From contig JAKFYI010000008.1 in assembly GCA_021730985.1 (NCBI GenBank), positions 124,001 to 188,000 of the forward strand: a stretch of 64,000 nt of DNA, written 5' to 3'. Below the pieces are notes generated by a model, which had not been told where the DNA came from, searched no databases, and worked only from the letters and a program-made list of their open reading frames with translations. Source of the stretch: Hyphomicrobiales bacterium. GTDB taxonomy: Bacteria; Pseudomonadota; Alphaproteobacteria; Rhizobiales; Xanthobacteraceae. Positions 44,249 to 54,222 of this stretch are shown in pieces. Every line of letters starts with the position of its first letter. The stretch's first letter is position 1. The translations under genes and the position numbers were made by a program.

Positions 44249-45679
44249 GTGGGAAAAATGATGCGCTTCGTTTTTGTGCTTGTCCTGACCTTCATTGTTG
44301 CGTCCTTCGATCGCAACGCATCAGCTCAGCAGAGCAACGCGCCTGGTTCCGGCGCCCGCTTGGCTTTGGTCATCGGCAATTCGACTTATCCCGACAACGA
44401 TGCTCCGCTGAAGGATTCGATCAGCGACGCGCGCCGGTTGGCCGAAGAGCTTCGCCGCGACGGCATTGGCTTTGATGTCGAAGTTGGCGAAAACCTCACC
44501 AAGGATGCGATGCACCGGGCGTTCGAGCGCTTCTACGGCAAGATCAAGCCGGGCTCGGTGGCATTGGTGTTCTTCAGCGGGTTTGCGATCCAGTCGAACC
44601 GCCAAAGCTATTTGATTCCTGTCGATGGGCAGATCTGGACCGAGGCGGATGTGCGCCGCGACGGCACGCCGGTCGATACGATCCTCAACAAGATGAATTC
44701 GAGCGGTGCCAGCGTGAAAATAGCCGTGCTCGATGCGTCGCGCAGGAATCCGTTCGAACGGCGTTTCCGTGCGGTCTCGGCAGGGCTGGCGCCGGTCATC
44801 GCCCCGACCGGCACCCTGGTCATGTATTCGGCAGCCCCGAGCACGGTTGTCAGTGACAGCGGCACCGAAGGCCGCTTGTTCGTCGGCGAACTGATCAAGG
44901 AAATTCGCGTCGCCGATTCGACGGGCGAGGAAGCTTTCAACCGCACCCGAATGGGGGTGTCCCGTGCTTCGCAGGGCCGCCAGGTGCCCTGGTTCTCGTC
45001 CTCCCTTGTTACGGATTTCTCGTTCGGGGGCCGGACCACCAAGACGGCGGTTTCGCCGGCTGAGCCACGGCCTGCGCCTGGTCCCACGCCATCGCCGAGA
45101 GTAGAGCCTGAGGCAGCCCCGGAGCCCAAAGTCGCCGCGCGCCCCCCGGAGCCTGCTCCCGAACCCGCCCCGAAGCGTCTATCGGACGACCAGGCGATCC
45201 AGGACCTCAACAAGCGGCTGCAAGCCAATCCCAATGACATCACCGCGCTCTACCGGCGTGGCCAGCTGCATGCTAAAAATGAGGATTACACAAGCGCTGT
45301 CAAAGACTTCGATGAATTCATCCGTCTCAATCCCAAGGATCCGGAGGCGTTGAACAACCGCTGCTGGCTGCGCGCCGTGCTCGGCGAAATCCAGGCGGCG
45401 CTGAAGGATTGTAACGACGCTCTGCAGCTTCGGCCGCGCTTCGTGGAAGCGCTCGACAGCCGAGGCTTCGTCAAGCTGAAGGCCGGGCTGTCCCAAAACG
45501 CCATCTCCGACTACGACGCGGCGCTGCAGATCAACAGCAACAAGGCGTCGGCCCTGTACGGACGGGGCATTGCCAAGCTGCGGAGCGGCAACGCCTCCGG
45601 CGGCAACAGCGATGTTGCGGCTGCGAAGGCCATCAATCCGCGTATTGCCGAGGAGTTTGCGGGCTACGGGGTCCGCTAA
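44249..45679 (+). CDS. Caspase-fold protein lacking catalytic residues, with TPRs
   Basis: 476 residues. Signal peptide (about 5-26), caspase-like fold (37-265) starting ARLALVIGNSTYPDN. The place of the catalytic His reads FFSGFAIQSNRQSYLIPVDG (Phe112 where GHG would have His) and the place of the Cys reads LDASRRNPFERRF (Ser164 for Cys). Both residues are thus lost. A Pro-rich linker (about 275-320) leads to three or more TPR-like repeats (about 320-470; ALYRRGQLHAKNEDYTSAVK, EALNNRCWLRAVLGEIQAAL). It is probably a regulatory or scaffold partner rather than a protease. Confidence 0.88.
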   Translation: MGKMMRFVFVLVLTFIVASFDRNASAQQSNAPGSGARLALVIGNSTYPDNDAPLKDSISDARRLAEELRRDGIGFDVEVGENLTKDAMHRAFERFYGKIKPGSVALVFFSGFAIQSNRQSYLIPVDGQIWTEADVRRDGTPVDTILNKMNSSGASVKIAVLDASRRNPFERRFRAVSAGLAPVIAPTGTLVMYSAAPSTVVSDSGTEGRLFVGELIKEIRVADSTGEEAFNRTRMGVSRASQGRQVPWFSSSLVTDFSFGGRTTKTAVSPAEPRPAPGPTPSPRVEPEAAPEPKVAARPPEPAPEPAPKRLSDDQAIQDLNKRLQANPNDITALYRRGQLHAKNEDYTSAVKDFDEFIRLNPKDPEALNNRCWLRAVLGEIQAALKDCNDALQLRPRFVEALDSRGFVKLKAGLSQNAISDYDAALQINSNKASALYGRGIAKLRSGNASGGNSDVAAAKAINPRIAEEFAGYGVR

Positions 45680-45795
45680 AAAAAGCAAAGAAAGTTTGCA
45701 ACACAACGCAAGCTGGTATCGTCTTGAGGGAATGGGGTCGCGTCATCGAAGCGATGGCCAAGGCCCGGCGAACTCAAAACTGTGGGAGAGCAACA

Positions 45796-46434
45796 ATGCT
45801 GAATTCGAAGGTTGCTTGTTCGGTGCTCGCGGGTCTGGCTCTTCTGGCCGGTGCCCAATTCGCGGTTGCGGCGGAAAAGCCGTCGACCGAGCAGATCATC
45901 AATGCGCTTACGCCCAAAAAGCCGCTGACGCGCAGTCTCTCGGCTGCTCCGGCTGCTCCGGTTGACACCGAGCAGAACGCGGAAGACCGGAAATTCGTTA
46001 ACTCGCTGCGTGGCCGGGCGACCCGCTCGCTCTCGTCCGACGAGCGCGAAAAGATCGTGGCGGTAACCAAGGACCAGCCGGCCATCGACCTGGAGATCAC
46101 GTTCAACTTCAACTCCGCCACCGTGGCGCCGGCGGCGATGGCCGACGTCGATAAGCTCGGCAAGGCGCTCTCGAACCCGGCGCTGAAGGAAGGCACGTTC
46201 GTGCTGTCCGGTCACACCGACGCGGTCGGCGGCGAGGCTGCCAATCTCGACCTGTCGAACCGGCGCGCGGACACGGTCAAGCGCCTGCTGGTGGAGAAGT
46301 ACGGCATTCCCGCGCAGAACCTGGTGACGGCGGGCTACGGCAAGAGCAAGCTCAAGAACACGAGCGATCCCTTCTCCTCCGAGAATCGCCGCGTCCAAGT
46401 CGTCAACATGGCGAATAAGGTCGCTGAGAAGTGA
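45796..46434 (+). CDS. OmpA-family peptidoglycan-binding protein
   Basis: 212 residues from the ATG at 45796 behind GGGAGAG. Signal peptide SKVACSVLAGLALLAGAQFA, a short low-complexity region, and an OmpA C-terminal domain (about 95-205) with FNFNSATVAPAAMADVDKLG, LSGHTDAVGGEAANLDLSNR and the late SENRRVQVVNM. The NxDLSxxRA pattern that contacts diaminopimelate is present. It could anchor the envelope near the caspase-fold proteins; there is no lipobox. Confidence 0.9.
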   Translation: MLNSKVACSVLAGLALLAGAQFAVAAEKPSTEQIINALTPKKPLTRSLSAAPAAPVDTEQNAEDRKFVNSLRGRATRSLSSDEREKIVAVTKDQPAIDLEITFNFNSATVAPAAMADVDKLGKALSNPALKEGTFVLSGHTDAVGGEAANLDLSNRRADTVKRLLVEKYGIPAQNLVTAGYGKSKLKNTSDPFSSENRRVQVVNMANKVAEK

Positions 46435-46443
46435 AAGTCAGGA

Positions 46444-46482
46444 GCGGGAACCTTCGGCATCGAAATCGCCGAAGGCTCCCGC
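46444..46482 (+). terminator. Strong hairpin after the OmpA gene
   Basis: GCGGGA-A-CCTTCGGC (46444-46458), a 9-base loop, then GCCGAAGG-C-TCCCGC (46468-46482): 14 paired bases with one mismatch. It lies between the OmpA stop and the efflux adaptor start. No T run follows, so it may stabilise or attenuate the transcript instead of ending it. Confidence 0.45.
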
Positions 46483-46514
46483 CGCACTTCCAAAGCCTCC
46501 ATTCGCACGGCCCA

Positions 46515-47477
46515 ATGAAAATCGTTATCGCCGCAATTGCCCTATCTGTTGCGGCAGGTCTCACGGCCCCGCAGTCTCAGAGACTGCTCGCGGCGCCCGC
46601 GGAAAAACCGCGCGGCGCCGTCGTCGTTGTGGTCAAGGCAGCGACCGCCTGCTTCTCCGACATGGTTCGCGTCACCGGATACGTGGTTCCCGGCAAGACG
46701 GCGATCGTCAACGTCGACTCCGAGGGATTTCGTGTCACCGAGGTTCTGGCGGCCGAAGGCGAGCAGGTGAAGTCGGGGCAGACGCTCGCCCGTCTTACCC
46801 GGCCCGCGGACCCCGCGCCGCCCGGCGGGCAAGCCGCGGCCGGTGCGCAAGGTGGTGCTGGCGGGCAGGGCGGGTCACGTCCGGCTGCCACGATGACGTT
46901 GCGTGCTCCGGCAGCAGGGCAGGTGACGCGGGGCACCACCGTTGGAACCCCTGCATCGATGCAGTCCGAGCCGCTGTTCGTCATCCTGGTCGACAACGAA
47001 CTCGAGATCGAGGTCGATGTGCCCAGCATTCATGCGGGCAAGCTCAAATTCGGCGAAACCGCCCGCGTCGCGATCGACGACGGCCCCGAGCGCTCAGGCC
47101 GCGTTCGTCTGGTCGGCGCCGAGATCGATCCGAAGACGCAGTTCAGCAAGGCGCGGCTTTCGATCAGCAAAGATCCTGCGCTGCGGCTCGGAATGTTCGC
47201 GCGCGCCACGATCGACGCCAGCCGAAGCTGCGGCCTCGCAATCCCGCGGTCGGCGGTCGACTATCGTACCGAGGGCACGGTCGTTCAGGTCGTGCGCGGC
47301 CGCACCGTGGAGATGCGGCGTGTTGCGGTCGGCTTGCTGTCGGACGACAATATCGAAGTGCGCAAGGGGCTTGAGGAGGGTGACTTGGTCGTGGCCAACG
47401 CGGGGACATCCCTGCACGATGGCGACCCGGTCAATGCCTTTACCGCCGAGGAACTCGACCAAATGCGAGTGCGGTGA
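46515..47477 (+). CDS. RND efflux periplasmic adaptor (HlyD/MFP family)
   Basis: 320 residues from the ATG at 46515. Signal-like N-terminus KIVIAAIALSVAAGLTAPQS, then GYVVPGKTAIVNVDSEGFRV and the lipoyl-type half LAAEGEQVKSGQTLARL, a Gly/Pro-rich insert (about 95-120), the second lipoyl half (TLRAPAAGQVTRGTTVG) and barrel domains. It joins the inner-membrane pump at 47477 to an outer-membrane channel, which is not encoded nearby. Its stop overlaps the pump start. Confidence 0.9.
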   Translation: MKIVIAAIALSVAAGLTAPQSQRLLAAPAEKPRGAVVVVVKAATACFSDMVRVTGYVVPGKTAIVNVDSEGFRVTEVLAAEGEQVKSGQTLARLTRPADPAPPGGQAAAGAQGGAGGQGGSRPAATMTLRAPAAGQVTRGTTVGTPASMQSEPLFVILVDNELEIEVDVPSIHAGKLKFGETARVAIDDGPERSGRVRLVGAEIDPKTQFSKARLSISKDPALRLGMFARATIDASRSCGLAIPRSAVDYRTEGTVVQVVRGRTVEMRRVAVGLLSDDNIEVRKGLEEGDLVVANAGTSLHDGDPVNAFTAEELDQMRVR

Positions 47478-50400
47478 TGGCGCTGAATATTTCGGCTTGG
47501 GCGATCCAGCGTCCGTTGCCTTCCATCGTCATGTCGCTCGTCCTGCTTCTGCTCGGCTGGATGAGCTTTACCAAACTGCCGATCACGCGGCTGCCCAGTG
47601 CCGACATTCCGGTCGTGTCCGTGGTCGTGACTCAGTTCGGAGCAGCTCCGGCCGAACTTGAGTCGCAGGTCACCAAGACGATCGAAGACGGCGTATCCGG
47701 TGTCGAAGGCGTCAATCACATCACTTCGTCGATTACCGATGGAATGTCGGTCACCACGATCCAGTTCAGGCTGGAAACCAACACCGACCGCGCCCTGAAC
47801 GACGTCAAGGACGCGGTCACCAAGGTGCGTCACAGGCTGCCGCAAAACATCAATGAGCCGCTGATCCAGCGCGTCGATGTGGTGGGCCTCCCGATTGTGA
47901 CCTATGCGGCGATCTCGCCGGGCAAGACGCCCGAGCAGTTGTCATGGTTCGTCGATGACGTCGTCAGGCGCGCGCTGCAGGGCGTGCGCAACGTTTCACA
48001 AGTCGAGCGCATCGGCGGCGTGGAGCGCGAAATCCTGGTCTCGCTCGACCCGGATCGCGTGCAGGCGGTCGGACTGACCGCGCTGGACGTCAGCCGAAGG
48101 CTGCGAGGCACCAACGTAGACCTGGCCGGGGGGCGCGCCGAAATCGGCGCGCGCGACCAGTCGATCCGCACGCTCGCCGGCGCGAAAACGCTGAACGAAC
48201 TGGCCGGTACGATGATCAGCCTGCCGAATGGCGGAACGGTGCGCCTCGACGACCTGGGCATCGTGACCGACACGATCGCCGAGCGGCGGACGTTTGCCCG
48301 TCTCAACGGCGAGCCGGTGGTGGCGTTCGGCATCAAGCGCTCCAAGGGCGCGAGCGACGTGGTCGTCGCGGCTGCGGTCAAGAAGCGTATCGATGAGCTC
48401 AAGGCGACGTATCCGGATGTCGATCTCAAGCTGATCGACACGTCGGTGGACTTCACGCTGGGAAATTACGACGCCGCCATCCAGACGCTGTTCGAGGGCG
48501 CGATCCTGGCCGTCGTGATCGTCTTCCTGTTCCTGCGCAACATCCGCGCAACCATCATCGTCGCGATCTCGTTGCCGCTCTCGATTTTCCCGGCGTTCTG
48601 GGTAATGGACCTGCTCGGATTTTCGCTCAACCTGGTCAGCTTTCTTGCGATCACACTGAGTACCGGCATTCTGGTCGACGACGCCATCGTCGAGATCGAA
48701 AACATCGAACGACACATCCAGATGGGGAAATCGCCCTATCAGGCGTCGCTCGAAGCGGCCGACGAAATTGGCCTCGCTGTCATCGCCATCAGCTTGACCA
48801 TCGTTGCCATTTTCGTGCCCGCCAGCTTCATGCCGGGCATCGCAGGCCAGTTCTTCAAGCAGTTCGGCATCACGGTATCGGTGCAGGTGCTGTTCTCGCT
48901 GCTCGCTGCGCGTCTCGTCACCCCGCTGCTGGCCGCCTATTTCCTACGCTCCCGCCCGCATCACGAGAAGCCGCCCGGCCGTTTGCTGCTGGCTTACACG
49001 CGACTGGTGAGCTGGTCGGTCCAGCATTACTTCATCACCGTATGCATCGGCATGATGATCTTCGCGGCTTCGATCTGGAGCATCACGTTGCTGCCGAAGG
49101 GCTTCCTGCCGGCGCAGGACACCGCGCGGTCGTTGCTCATCTTGGAACTGCCGCCGGGATCGCGGCTGGCCGACACCGAGCGGGTGACCGAGAACCTCGT
49201 CACGCTGGTGCGAAACCGGCCGGAGGTCGTCAGCGTATTCGTCGATGGCGGGCGCGTGCCGACCGGATCGACCGAGGTGCGCCGGGCTTCGCTGATCATC
49301 AACTACACGCCCAAGTCAAAACGAAAGATCACCCAGCGCGAGCTGGAGTTGTTCATCAGCGAACGGCTCGAGAACGTGCCCGACCTGCGTTACTGGTTCG
49401 TCGATGAGAACGGATTGCGCGCGATCTCGCTGGTGGTGACCGGTCCCGACAGCCGGACGGTCGGCAATATTGCGAGCGAGCTTGCCAACCAGATGCGGCG
49501 TATCCCGCTGCTGACCAACGTGGTGACCGATACGTCGCTCGACCGGCCCGAGCTTCGAATTTTGCCGCGCATCGATCTGGCGGTGCGCCTGGGCATTTCG
49601 ACCGAGAGTTTGTCCGAGACCATTCGCGTGGCGACGATCGGCGACGTCGGCCCGGCACTCGCCAAATTTGACACCGGCGACCGGCTGGTGCCGATCCGGG
49701 TCCAGCTCAAGGAGAGCGCGCGCACCGATCTGCAGCGACTCGAACAGATGCGCGTGCCGATGGGGCGGGGCGGGGATGTCCCGCTTTCCGCGATTGCCGA
49801 CATCCGATTGGCCCAGGGCCCGACCAGCATCAGCCGCTACGATCGCGAACGTCAGGCGACCGTCGCCGCCGACCTGGCCGGCAATTCCGCACTGGGCGAT
49901 GCGACCAGTGAAATCTACAAATTGCCCGTCATGAAGGCGCTGCCCAAGGGCTTCAAGGTGAACGAAGCGGGCGATGCGGAAAGCCTGAAGGAACTGGGCG
50001 ACGGATTTGCGGTTGCCATGACCGCTGGGTTGCTGGCTGTCTATGCGGTGCTGGTCATCCTGTTCGGCACGTTCCTGCAGCCGATCACGATTTTGTTCTC
50101 GCTGCCGCTCTCGATCGGTGGTGCCATCATTGCGTTGATGCTGACCGGCAAGCAACTCACGACGCCGGTGTCGATCGGCATGCTGATGCTGATGGGCATC
50201 GTCACCAAGAACGCGATCATGCTGGTCGATTTCGCAATCGAGTCGATTCACCAGGGCATGAAGCGCGACGAAGCGATCGTCGATGCCGGCCAGAAGCGGG
50301 CCCGGCCCATCATTATGACGACGATCGCCATGGTCGCTGGCATGATGCCGAGCGCGCTGAGCTTTGGCGACGGCGGCGAATTCCGCTCGCCGATGGCTAT

Positions 50401-50578
50401 CGCGGTGATCGGCGGTCTGGTGTTCTCGACCATCCTGTCGCTGGTCTTCGTGCCAGCCGTCTTTGCGATGATGGACGATTTCTCCCGTCTGCTGTGGCGG
50501 TACGGCAAGCGCCTCGTCAACGCCGAGGGTGAAGCGCAGCCGCTACAGGAAACGCCCACGCAGCCGGCGGCTCATTAG
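47477..50578 (+). CDS. RND efflux pump, inner-membrane transporter
   Basis: 1033 residues of the AcrB/MexB-like family. TM1 is LPSIVMSLVLLLLGWMSFTK, followed by the porter domain, a TM bundle (about 340-530) with the proton-relay Asp pair in ILVDDAIVEIENIERHI, a second porter domain, and the second bundle (about 860-1015) with MLMLMGIVTKNAIMLVDFAI. It uses the proton gradient to expel drugs or other compounds. The ATG at 47477 overlaps the adaptor stop (TGATG). Substrate cannot be predicted. Confidence 0.95.
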   Translation: MALNISAWAIQRPLPSIVMSLVLLLLGWMSFTKLPITRLPSADIPVVSVVVTQFGAAPAELESQVTKTIEDGVSGVEGVNHITSSITDGMSVTTIQFRLETNTDRALNDVKDAVTKVRHRLPQNINEPLIQRVDVVGLPIVTYAAISPGKTPEQLSWFVDDVVRRALQGVRNVSQVERIGGVEREILVSLDPDRVQAVGLTALDVSRRLRGTNVDLAGGRAEIGARDQSIRTLAGAKTLNELAGTMISLPNGGTVRLDDLGIVTDTIAERRTFARLNGEPVVAFGIKRSKGASDVVVAAAVKKRIDELKATYPDVDLKLIDTSVDFTLGNYDAAIQTLFEGAILAVVIVFLFLRNIRATIIVAISLPLSIFPAFWVMDLLGFSLNLVSFLAITLSTGILVDDAIVEIENIERHIQMGKSPYQASLEAADEIGLAVIAISLTIVAIFVPASFMPGIAGQFFKQFGITVSVQVLFSLLAARLVTPLLAAYFLRSRPHHEKPPGRLLLAYTRLVSWSVQHYFITVCIGMMIFAASIWSITLLPKGFLPAQDTARSLLILELPPGSRLADTERVTENLVTLVRNRPEVVSVFVDGGRVPTGSTEVRRASLIINYTPKSKRKITQRELELFISERLENVPDLRYWFVDENGLRAISLVVTGPDSRTVGNIASELANQMRRIPLLTNVVTDTSLDRPELRILPRIDLAVRLGISTESLSETIRVATIGDVGPALAKFDTGDRLVPIRVQLKESARTDLQRLEQMRVPMGRGGDVPLSAIADIRLAQGPTSISRYDRERQATVAADLAGNSALGDATSEIYKLPVMKALPKGFKVNEAGDAESLKELGDGFAVAMTAGLLAVYAVLVILFGTFLQPITILFSLPLSIGGAIIALMLTGKQLTTPVSIGMLMLMGIVTKNAIMLVDFAIESIHQGMKRDEAIVDAGQKRARPIIMTTIAMVAGMMPSALSFGDGGEFRSPMAIAVIGGLVFSTILSLVFVPAVFAMMDDFSRLLWRYGKRLVNAEGEAQPLQETPTQPAAH

Positions 50579-50634
50579 AACGTCAACGGGTCAAGCTGAC
50601 CGCCCCAGGCGCGGCCCGAATCGTTTCGATCGGC

Positions 50635-51537
50635 TTATTTCGAGGTGCCGGGTGTTTCGCTGCTGACCACTGGGCGCACGCGATCGCCCTCCCGGACGAA
50701 GGCGCCGGCTCGTGCCACCACCATTTCGCCTTCAGCGAGGCCCTCGCGAATCTCGGCCTCTCCCTCCGACAGCAAACCGACGCTGACCTGCCGTGTTTCG
50801 ACCCGCCGGTCGCGGACGACAGCCACCACCGCGCCCTCTGCGCCATACAGCACGGCGGACAGCGGAATGGCGACGCCGCAACTTTGCCCCGCGACGATGA
50901 TGGCCCGGCCGAACGCGCCGACCCTGAACGACGGGTTGGTGCCAAGGAAGATACGCACTTGGGCGAGCTGCGATACCGCGTTGATGGTGGTGCCAACCGC
51001 GCGGACCTGACCCGGCAGTTCACCGGCGCCGACCAGGCTGACCTTGGCGCTCTGGCCTGGCGAAAGCCGGGGAAGATGCTTGGTCGACATTTCCGCAGCG
51101 AGCTCGAATTCGCCGCGCGCGATAATGTTAAAAAGCGGATCGGCCTTTGGCGACGCCGAAGCCAGTGTTCCGACGGTCGCATTGGCTTTGAGGATGATGC
51201 CGGCTGAGGGAGCTGGAATCGCGGTGGCTGCCGTGCCTGAAGGCGCGCCGGGGGGCAGCAGCCGCGCCAGCACCTGGCCTCCCGATACGATGTCGCCGGG
51301 CTCGACCAGCACAGCGGAGACCAGAAAGCCTTCGCGTTCGGGCCGAACAAGGATTTCCTCTCTTGGAACGACGACTCCTGAGATCGCGATCGTGTCGGAA
51401 AAGCAGCTCTTGGCGGCTTTGACCACGGTCACGGCTGCGCCAGCGTAAGGTTCGGGCTTCTGCGCGTTCGCGGCCGCTGCGTGGAGGACACATGCCAGCG
51501 CCGCCGCTGTAGCCGCTGCGTGAAGCCTGTTCGGCAT
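50635..51537 (-). CDS. Second HlyD/MFP-family adaptor
   Basis: 300 residues, convergent with the pump gene. Signal peptide (about 5-25, AALACVLHAAAANAQ). VVKAAKSCFSDTIAISGVVV and EGFLVSAVLVEPGDIVSGGQ align closely with the adaptor at 46515 (VVKAATACFSDMVRVTGYVV), so the two are paralogs. It lacks the Gly-rich insert. It could serve the same pump or a pump encoded elsewhere. Confidence 0.88.
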   Translation of the reverse strand: MPNRLHAAATAAALACVLHAAAANAQKPEPYAGAAVTVVKAAKSCFSDTIAISGVVVPREEILVRPEREGFLVSAVLVEPGDIVSGGQVLARLLPPGAPSGTAATAIPAPSAGIILKANATVGTLASASPKADPLFNIIARGEFELAAEMSTKHLPRLSPGQSAKVSLVGAGELPGQVRAVGTTINAVSQLAQVRIFLGTNPSFRVGAFGRAIIVAGQSCGVAIPLSAVLYGAEGAVVAVVRDRRVETRQVSVGLLSEGEAEIREGLAEGEMVVARAGAFVREGDRVRPVVSSETPGTSK

Positions 51538-51648
51538 GGTCTTTCTTCCGGCTCTTGGAATGCGTCGTTGCGGCGTGCGGAAGCTTAGGGGAAGGTGGCA
51601 CCGCCGCCAAGCGCAGGGCGACTGCCGCGGTTGACGGTGCGTGCGTGA

Positions 51649-53610
51649 TTACCTGAGCAGATCACGCAAGATATCACGAATCTGACCTTCCACATCCTTG
51701 GACGCAGGCTGCTGCTCGCGCGTCGCCGGTGGAGCGGAAGGCTGCGGCGAGGGTTGGGTCTGCGCCTGGGGCGGGGATTGCGGAGGCGGAATTCTCGCGT
51801 TTTCTCCGGACTTGGGAGCATCGCGCCCCAACCGCTCCAGGAAGCTGCCGATGCCTTGCATCAAATCTCCGCCACCGCCCTTGCCGAACAGGCCGCCGCC
51901 GAGTTCGCGGAGTTTGGCGTAGGCCGCGTCGGGATTGTCCAGGATACCGGCCATATCGAGATAGATGCGCGGCTGTCCCCAAGTGCCTTGCATCACCACC
52001 GGGACGCCGAAACCCAGCGGATCGGACGCGCCGCCCTGGCCTTCGAGACTGACCACCAGCTTCGGATCGAATTTGAATTGCAGCGTCTTGGCGGCGAGGT
52101 CTGCGGTGCCGGAGCCGGTCACGCGCACCAGCGGGCCTTGGAGCCTGAGATTGTCCGTGGTTGCCCGTCCGCTCTCGATCCGGAACAGCGCGCTCAACTG
52201 GCTAAGATCGGTCTTCTCCGACTTGTTCTGCTGCCAGCCGTTCAACGTGCCCGATGTCAGGGAGCGGATCATTTGCGCGATGTTGACGTTGCGGATTTCG
52301 CCGTCGGCAATCAGAAGGTCGATGGTCCCGCTGAGTGTCGATATGACGGTCCGCTGGCTGATGCCCCTCGCGCGCAGGTCGAGTTTCGCTTGCATGAGAC
52401 CGTCGAGCGAGCTCAAGCCGATTACGTCGATGAGAAGCGGCATGGCCCGCACGCCGTTCAGGTCGAGGCGCAACGCATGCACCGCCTGCCGGCCGGACGC
52501 ATCGATCACCAATGCGCCCTGGGCCTGTCCGCCGTAGATTCCGGCCTGGCCGAAGGTCGCACTGAGTTGACCTTTGGTCAGCGTCGCCTTGGCGGCGATG
52601 GGCGCAAAGCGGAACGTATCGATGAACAGTTCGGCCGCCGACAATTGCACCTCGGCATCGAAGAAATTCAGCCCGTCGAGATTGACGGCGTGATCGCTCC
52701 AGGGCCGGTCCAGGTCAGACGGCACGTCGATGCGGCTTGGTTCGGCCGCAGGCGGCCGCGCCTCGATATCGACGCGCGAAAAATCGAGGTCCACTTTCAC
52801 GAGCGGCTTGTCGGTGAAATCGACCGAGGCCCAACCGTTGAATTTGTTCCGGCCGATCGTTCCGCTGAGCGCGTTGATGCTCAGCATCGGTCCATTGACT
52901 TTGATCTCCGCTACGCCGGGCAAGGCGTCTTCGATCAACCCGGGCAGTTCGATCGCGAATTCGATCGGCAGGGCAGGCGCATCGAGCCGCCCTTCCGGAG
53001 TCTTGGCTTTGATCGCGACGCGCAGCGGTTGCTCGTCCCATCGCCCGGACGCTTTGAGGTCCAACGATTCTGCCGCGGCGTTGAGGGTGGCCACCACTTC
53101 GATCTGGTCGATGCGGCTTTCGAGGCGATTGCCCCGGCTCAGCATTTCGACGGCGCCGTCGTGAATGACGACCCGATCGACCGAAAATGCCGGGCTCGAC
53201 TCCGCGCCGCGCTCCGGCGAGCGTGCGTTGCGCGCCACACTTCGCGTCGAAGCGCGCTCGCGCGTTACCGGAACGCGGAAGACCGGACGCGTCACCACGA
53301 TTTCAGTCAGCCGCGGCCGGCCCTCGAACAGGCTCGGCAATGAAACGGCGATACGCGCGCCTTCCGCCGTCACGCGGCCTCGCGAATCCAATTCCTTGTC
53401 GAACACGGTGATGCGGCCGGTCGTCATGACCGGAGACGGCCACAGTCCGATTTTCGCATCGGCGATTTGGAGGCGGTATCCGGTGTCGGACTCGAAGCGA
53501 TTCTGGATGCGCTCTGTCAGGAAGCCCGCTGGAATTCCAAACGCCAGCGCCACCACCGCTGCCGCCAAGATGACGGCCAACCCGAGTGCCGTGACCCTCA
53601 GAGCTTTCAT
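51649..53610 (-). CDS. AsmA-family envelope protein
   Basis: 653 residues. One N-terminal TM helix (RVTALGLAVILAAAVVALAF), then FESDTGYRLQIADAKIGLWP and a long periplasmic AsmA-like beta structure. The C-terminal AsmA half contains LDLRARGISQRTVISTLSGT and LLIADGEIRNVNIAQMIRSL. A Pro/Gln-rich linker precedes the last residues. AsmA-type proteins are linked to phospholipid or outer-membrane homeostasis, possibly as lipid bridges. Precise role here unknown. Confidence 0.88.
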   Translation of the reverse strand: MKALRVTALGLAVILAAAVVALAFGIPAGFLTERIQNRFESDTGYRLQIADAKIGLWPSPVMTTGRITVFDKELDSRGRVTAEGARIAVSLPSLFEGRPRLTEIVVTRPVFRVPVTRERASTRSVARNARSPERGAESSPAFSVDRVVIHDGAVEMLSRGNRLESRIDQIEVVATLNAAAESLDLKASGRWDEQPLRVAIKAKTPEGRLDAPALPIEFAIELPGLIEDALPGVAEIKVNGPMLSINALSGTIGRNKFNGWASVDFTDKPLVKVDLDFSRVDIEARPPAAEPSRIDVPSDLDRPWSDHAVNLDGLNFFDAEVQLSAAELFIDTFRFAPIAAKATLTKGQLSATFGQAGIYGGQAQGALVIDASGRQAVHALRLDLNGVRAMPLLIDVIGLSSLDGLMQAKLDLRARGISQRTVISTLSGTIDLLIADGEIRNVNIAQMIRSLTSGTLNGWQQNKSEKTDLSQLSALFRIESGRATTDNLRLQGPLVRVTGSGTADLAAKTLQFKFDPKLVVSLEGQGGASDPLGFGVPVVMQGTWGQPRIYLDMAGILDNPDAAYAKLRELGGGLFGKGGGGDLMQGIGSFLERLGRDAPKSGENARIPPPQSPPQAQTQPSPQPSAPPATREQQPASKDVEGQIRDILRDLLR

Positions 53611-54222
53611 TTTAAGTTCCTGCGCGGCCGTAGACCCGCGCGACGCGGAAGAAAATCAGCGCTGGAGCAATGCATGGAACGTTGCTCTTCGAGGAAGACG
53701 CGCCGGAAATATTGTGGATCGTGCGGTGCTTTGTCGATACCGCGCACAGAAAAGGCCTGCTCTGAAAAATGCCAACTCGAATCGAAGATTGCGGCGCGCG
53801 TGGGTGCCATCACACAGCGAAGTATTGTCTTAGGGTGGGCTCTTTCACTTTTTCGGCTGCATTTCCCAATTCAGGACACCTTGTCAAAGCCATATATCCC
53901 ATGGCCTTTGTGGCATTGGGGGGAATCTGATCGGATGCGAATGGGATGCTTAAACGAATCAATAGGTTAGGCTGTGAACAGCTTGAAAAATAATAGTCAA
54001 CCCACTTGAGTCACCAAAAAGCCACAGCCTCGATTCGTTTGTGAGTAAAGCACAGGGCCTGTTCACTTAGCCCTTCTCAGCGGTCAAACGCCGCACCTAT
54101 ACTTTTCCATCATTCTTAGTCGTCCCGTGGCGGCAGTGTGTCGTCGGAGTGGCGGCGTTGTGTGGGGGTTGCGCATGTTGAAGAGCGGCAAGTTCAAGAA
54201 AACCGCAAATGGTGGGTCGGTC
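53611..54222. other. Intergenic region before the double-barrel outer-membrane gene
   Basis: 612 bp with lower GC (especially 53940-54120). Short open frames such as 53165-53833 are antisense extensions of the AsmA region. I see no RNA gene or clear palindrome. The promoter of the following highly GC-biased outer-membrane gene should be in the AT-rich part, but I could not pick a convincing -35/-10 pair. Confidence 0.5.
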
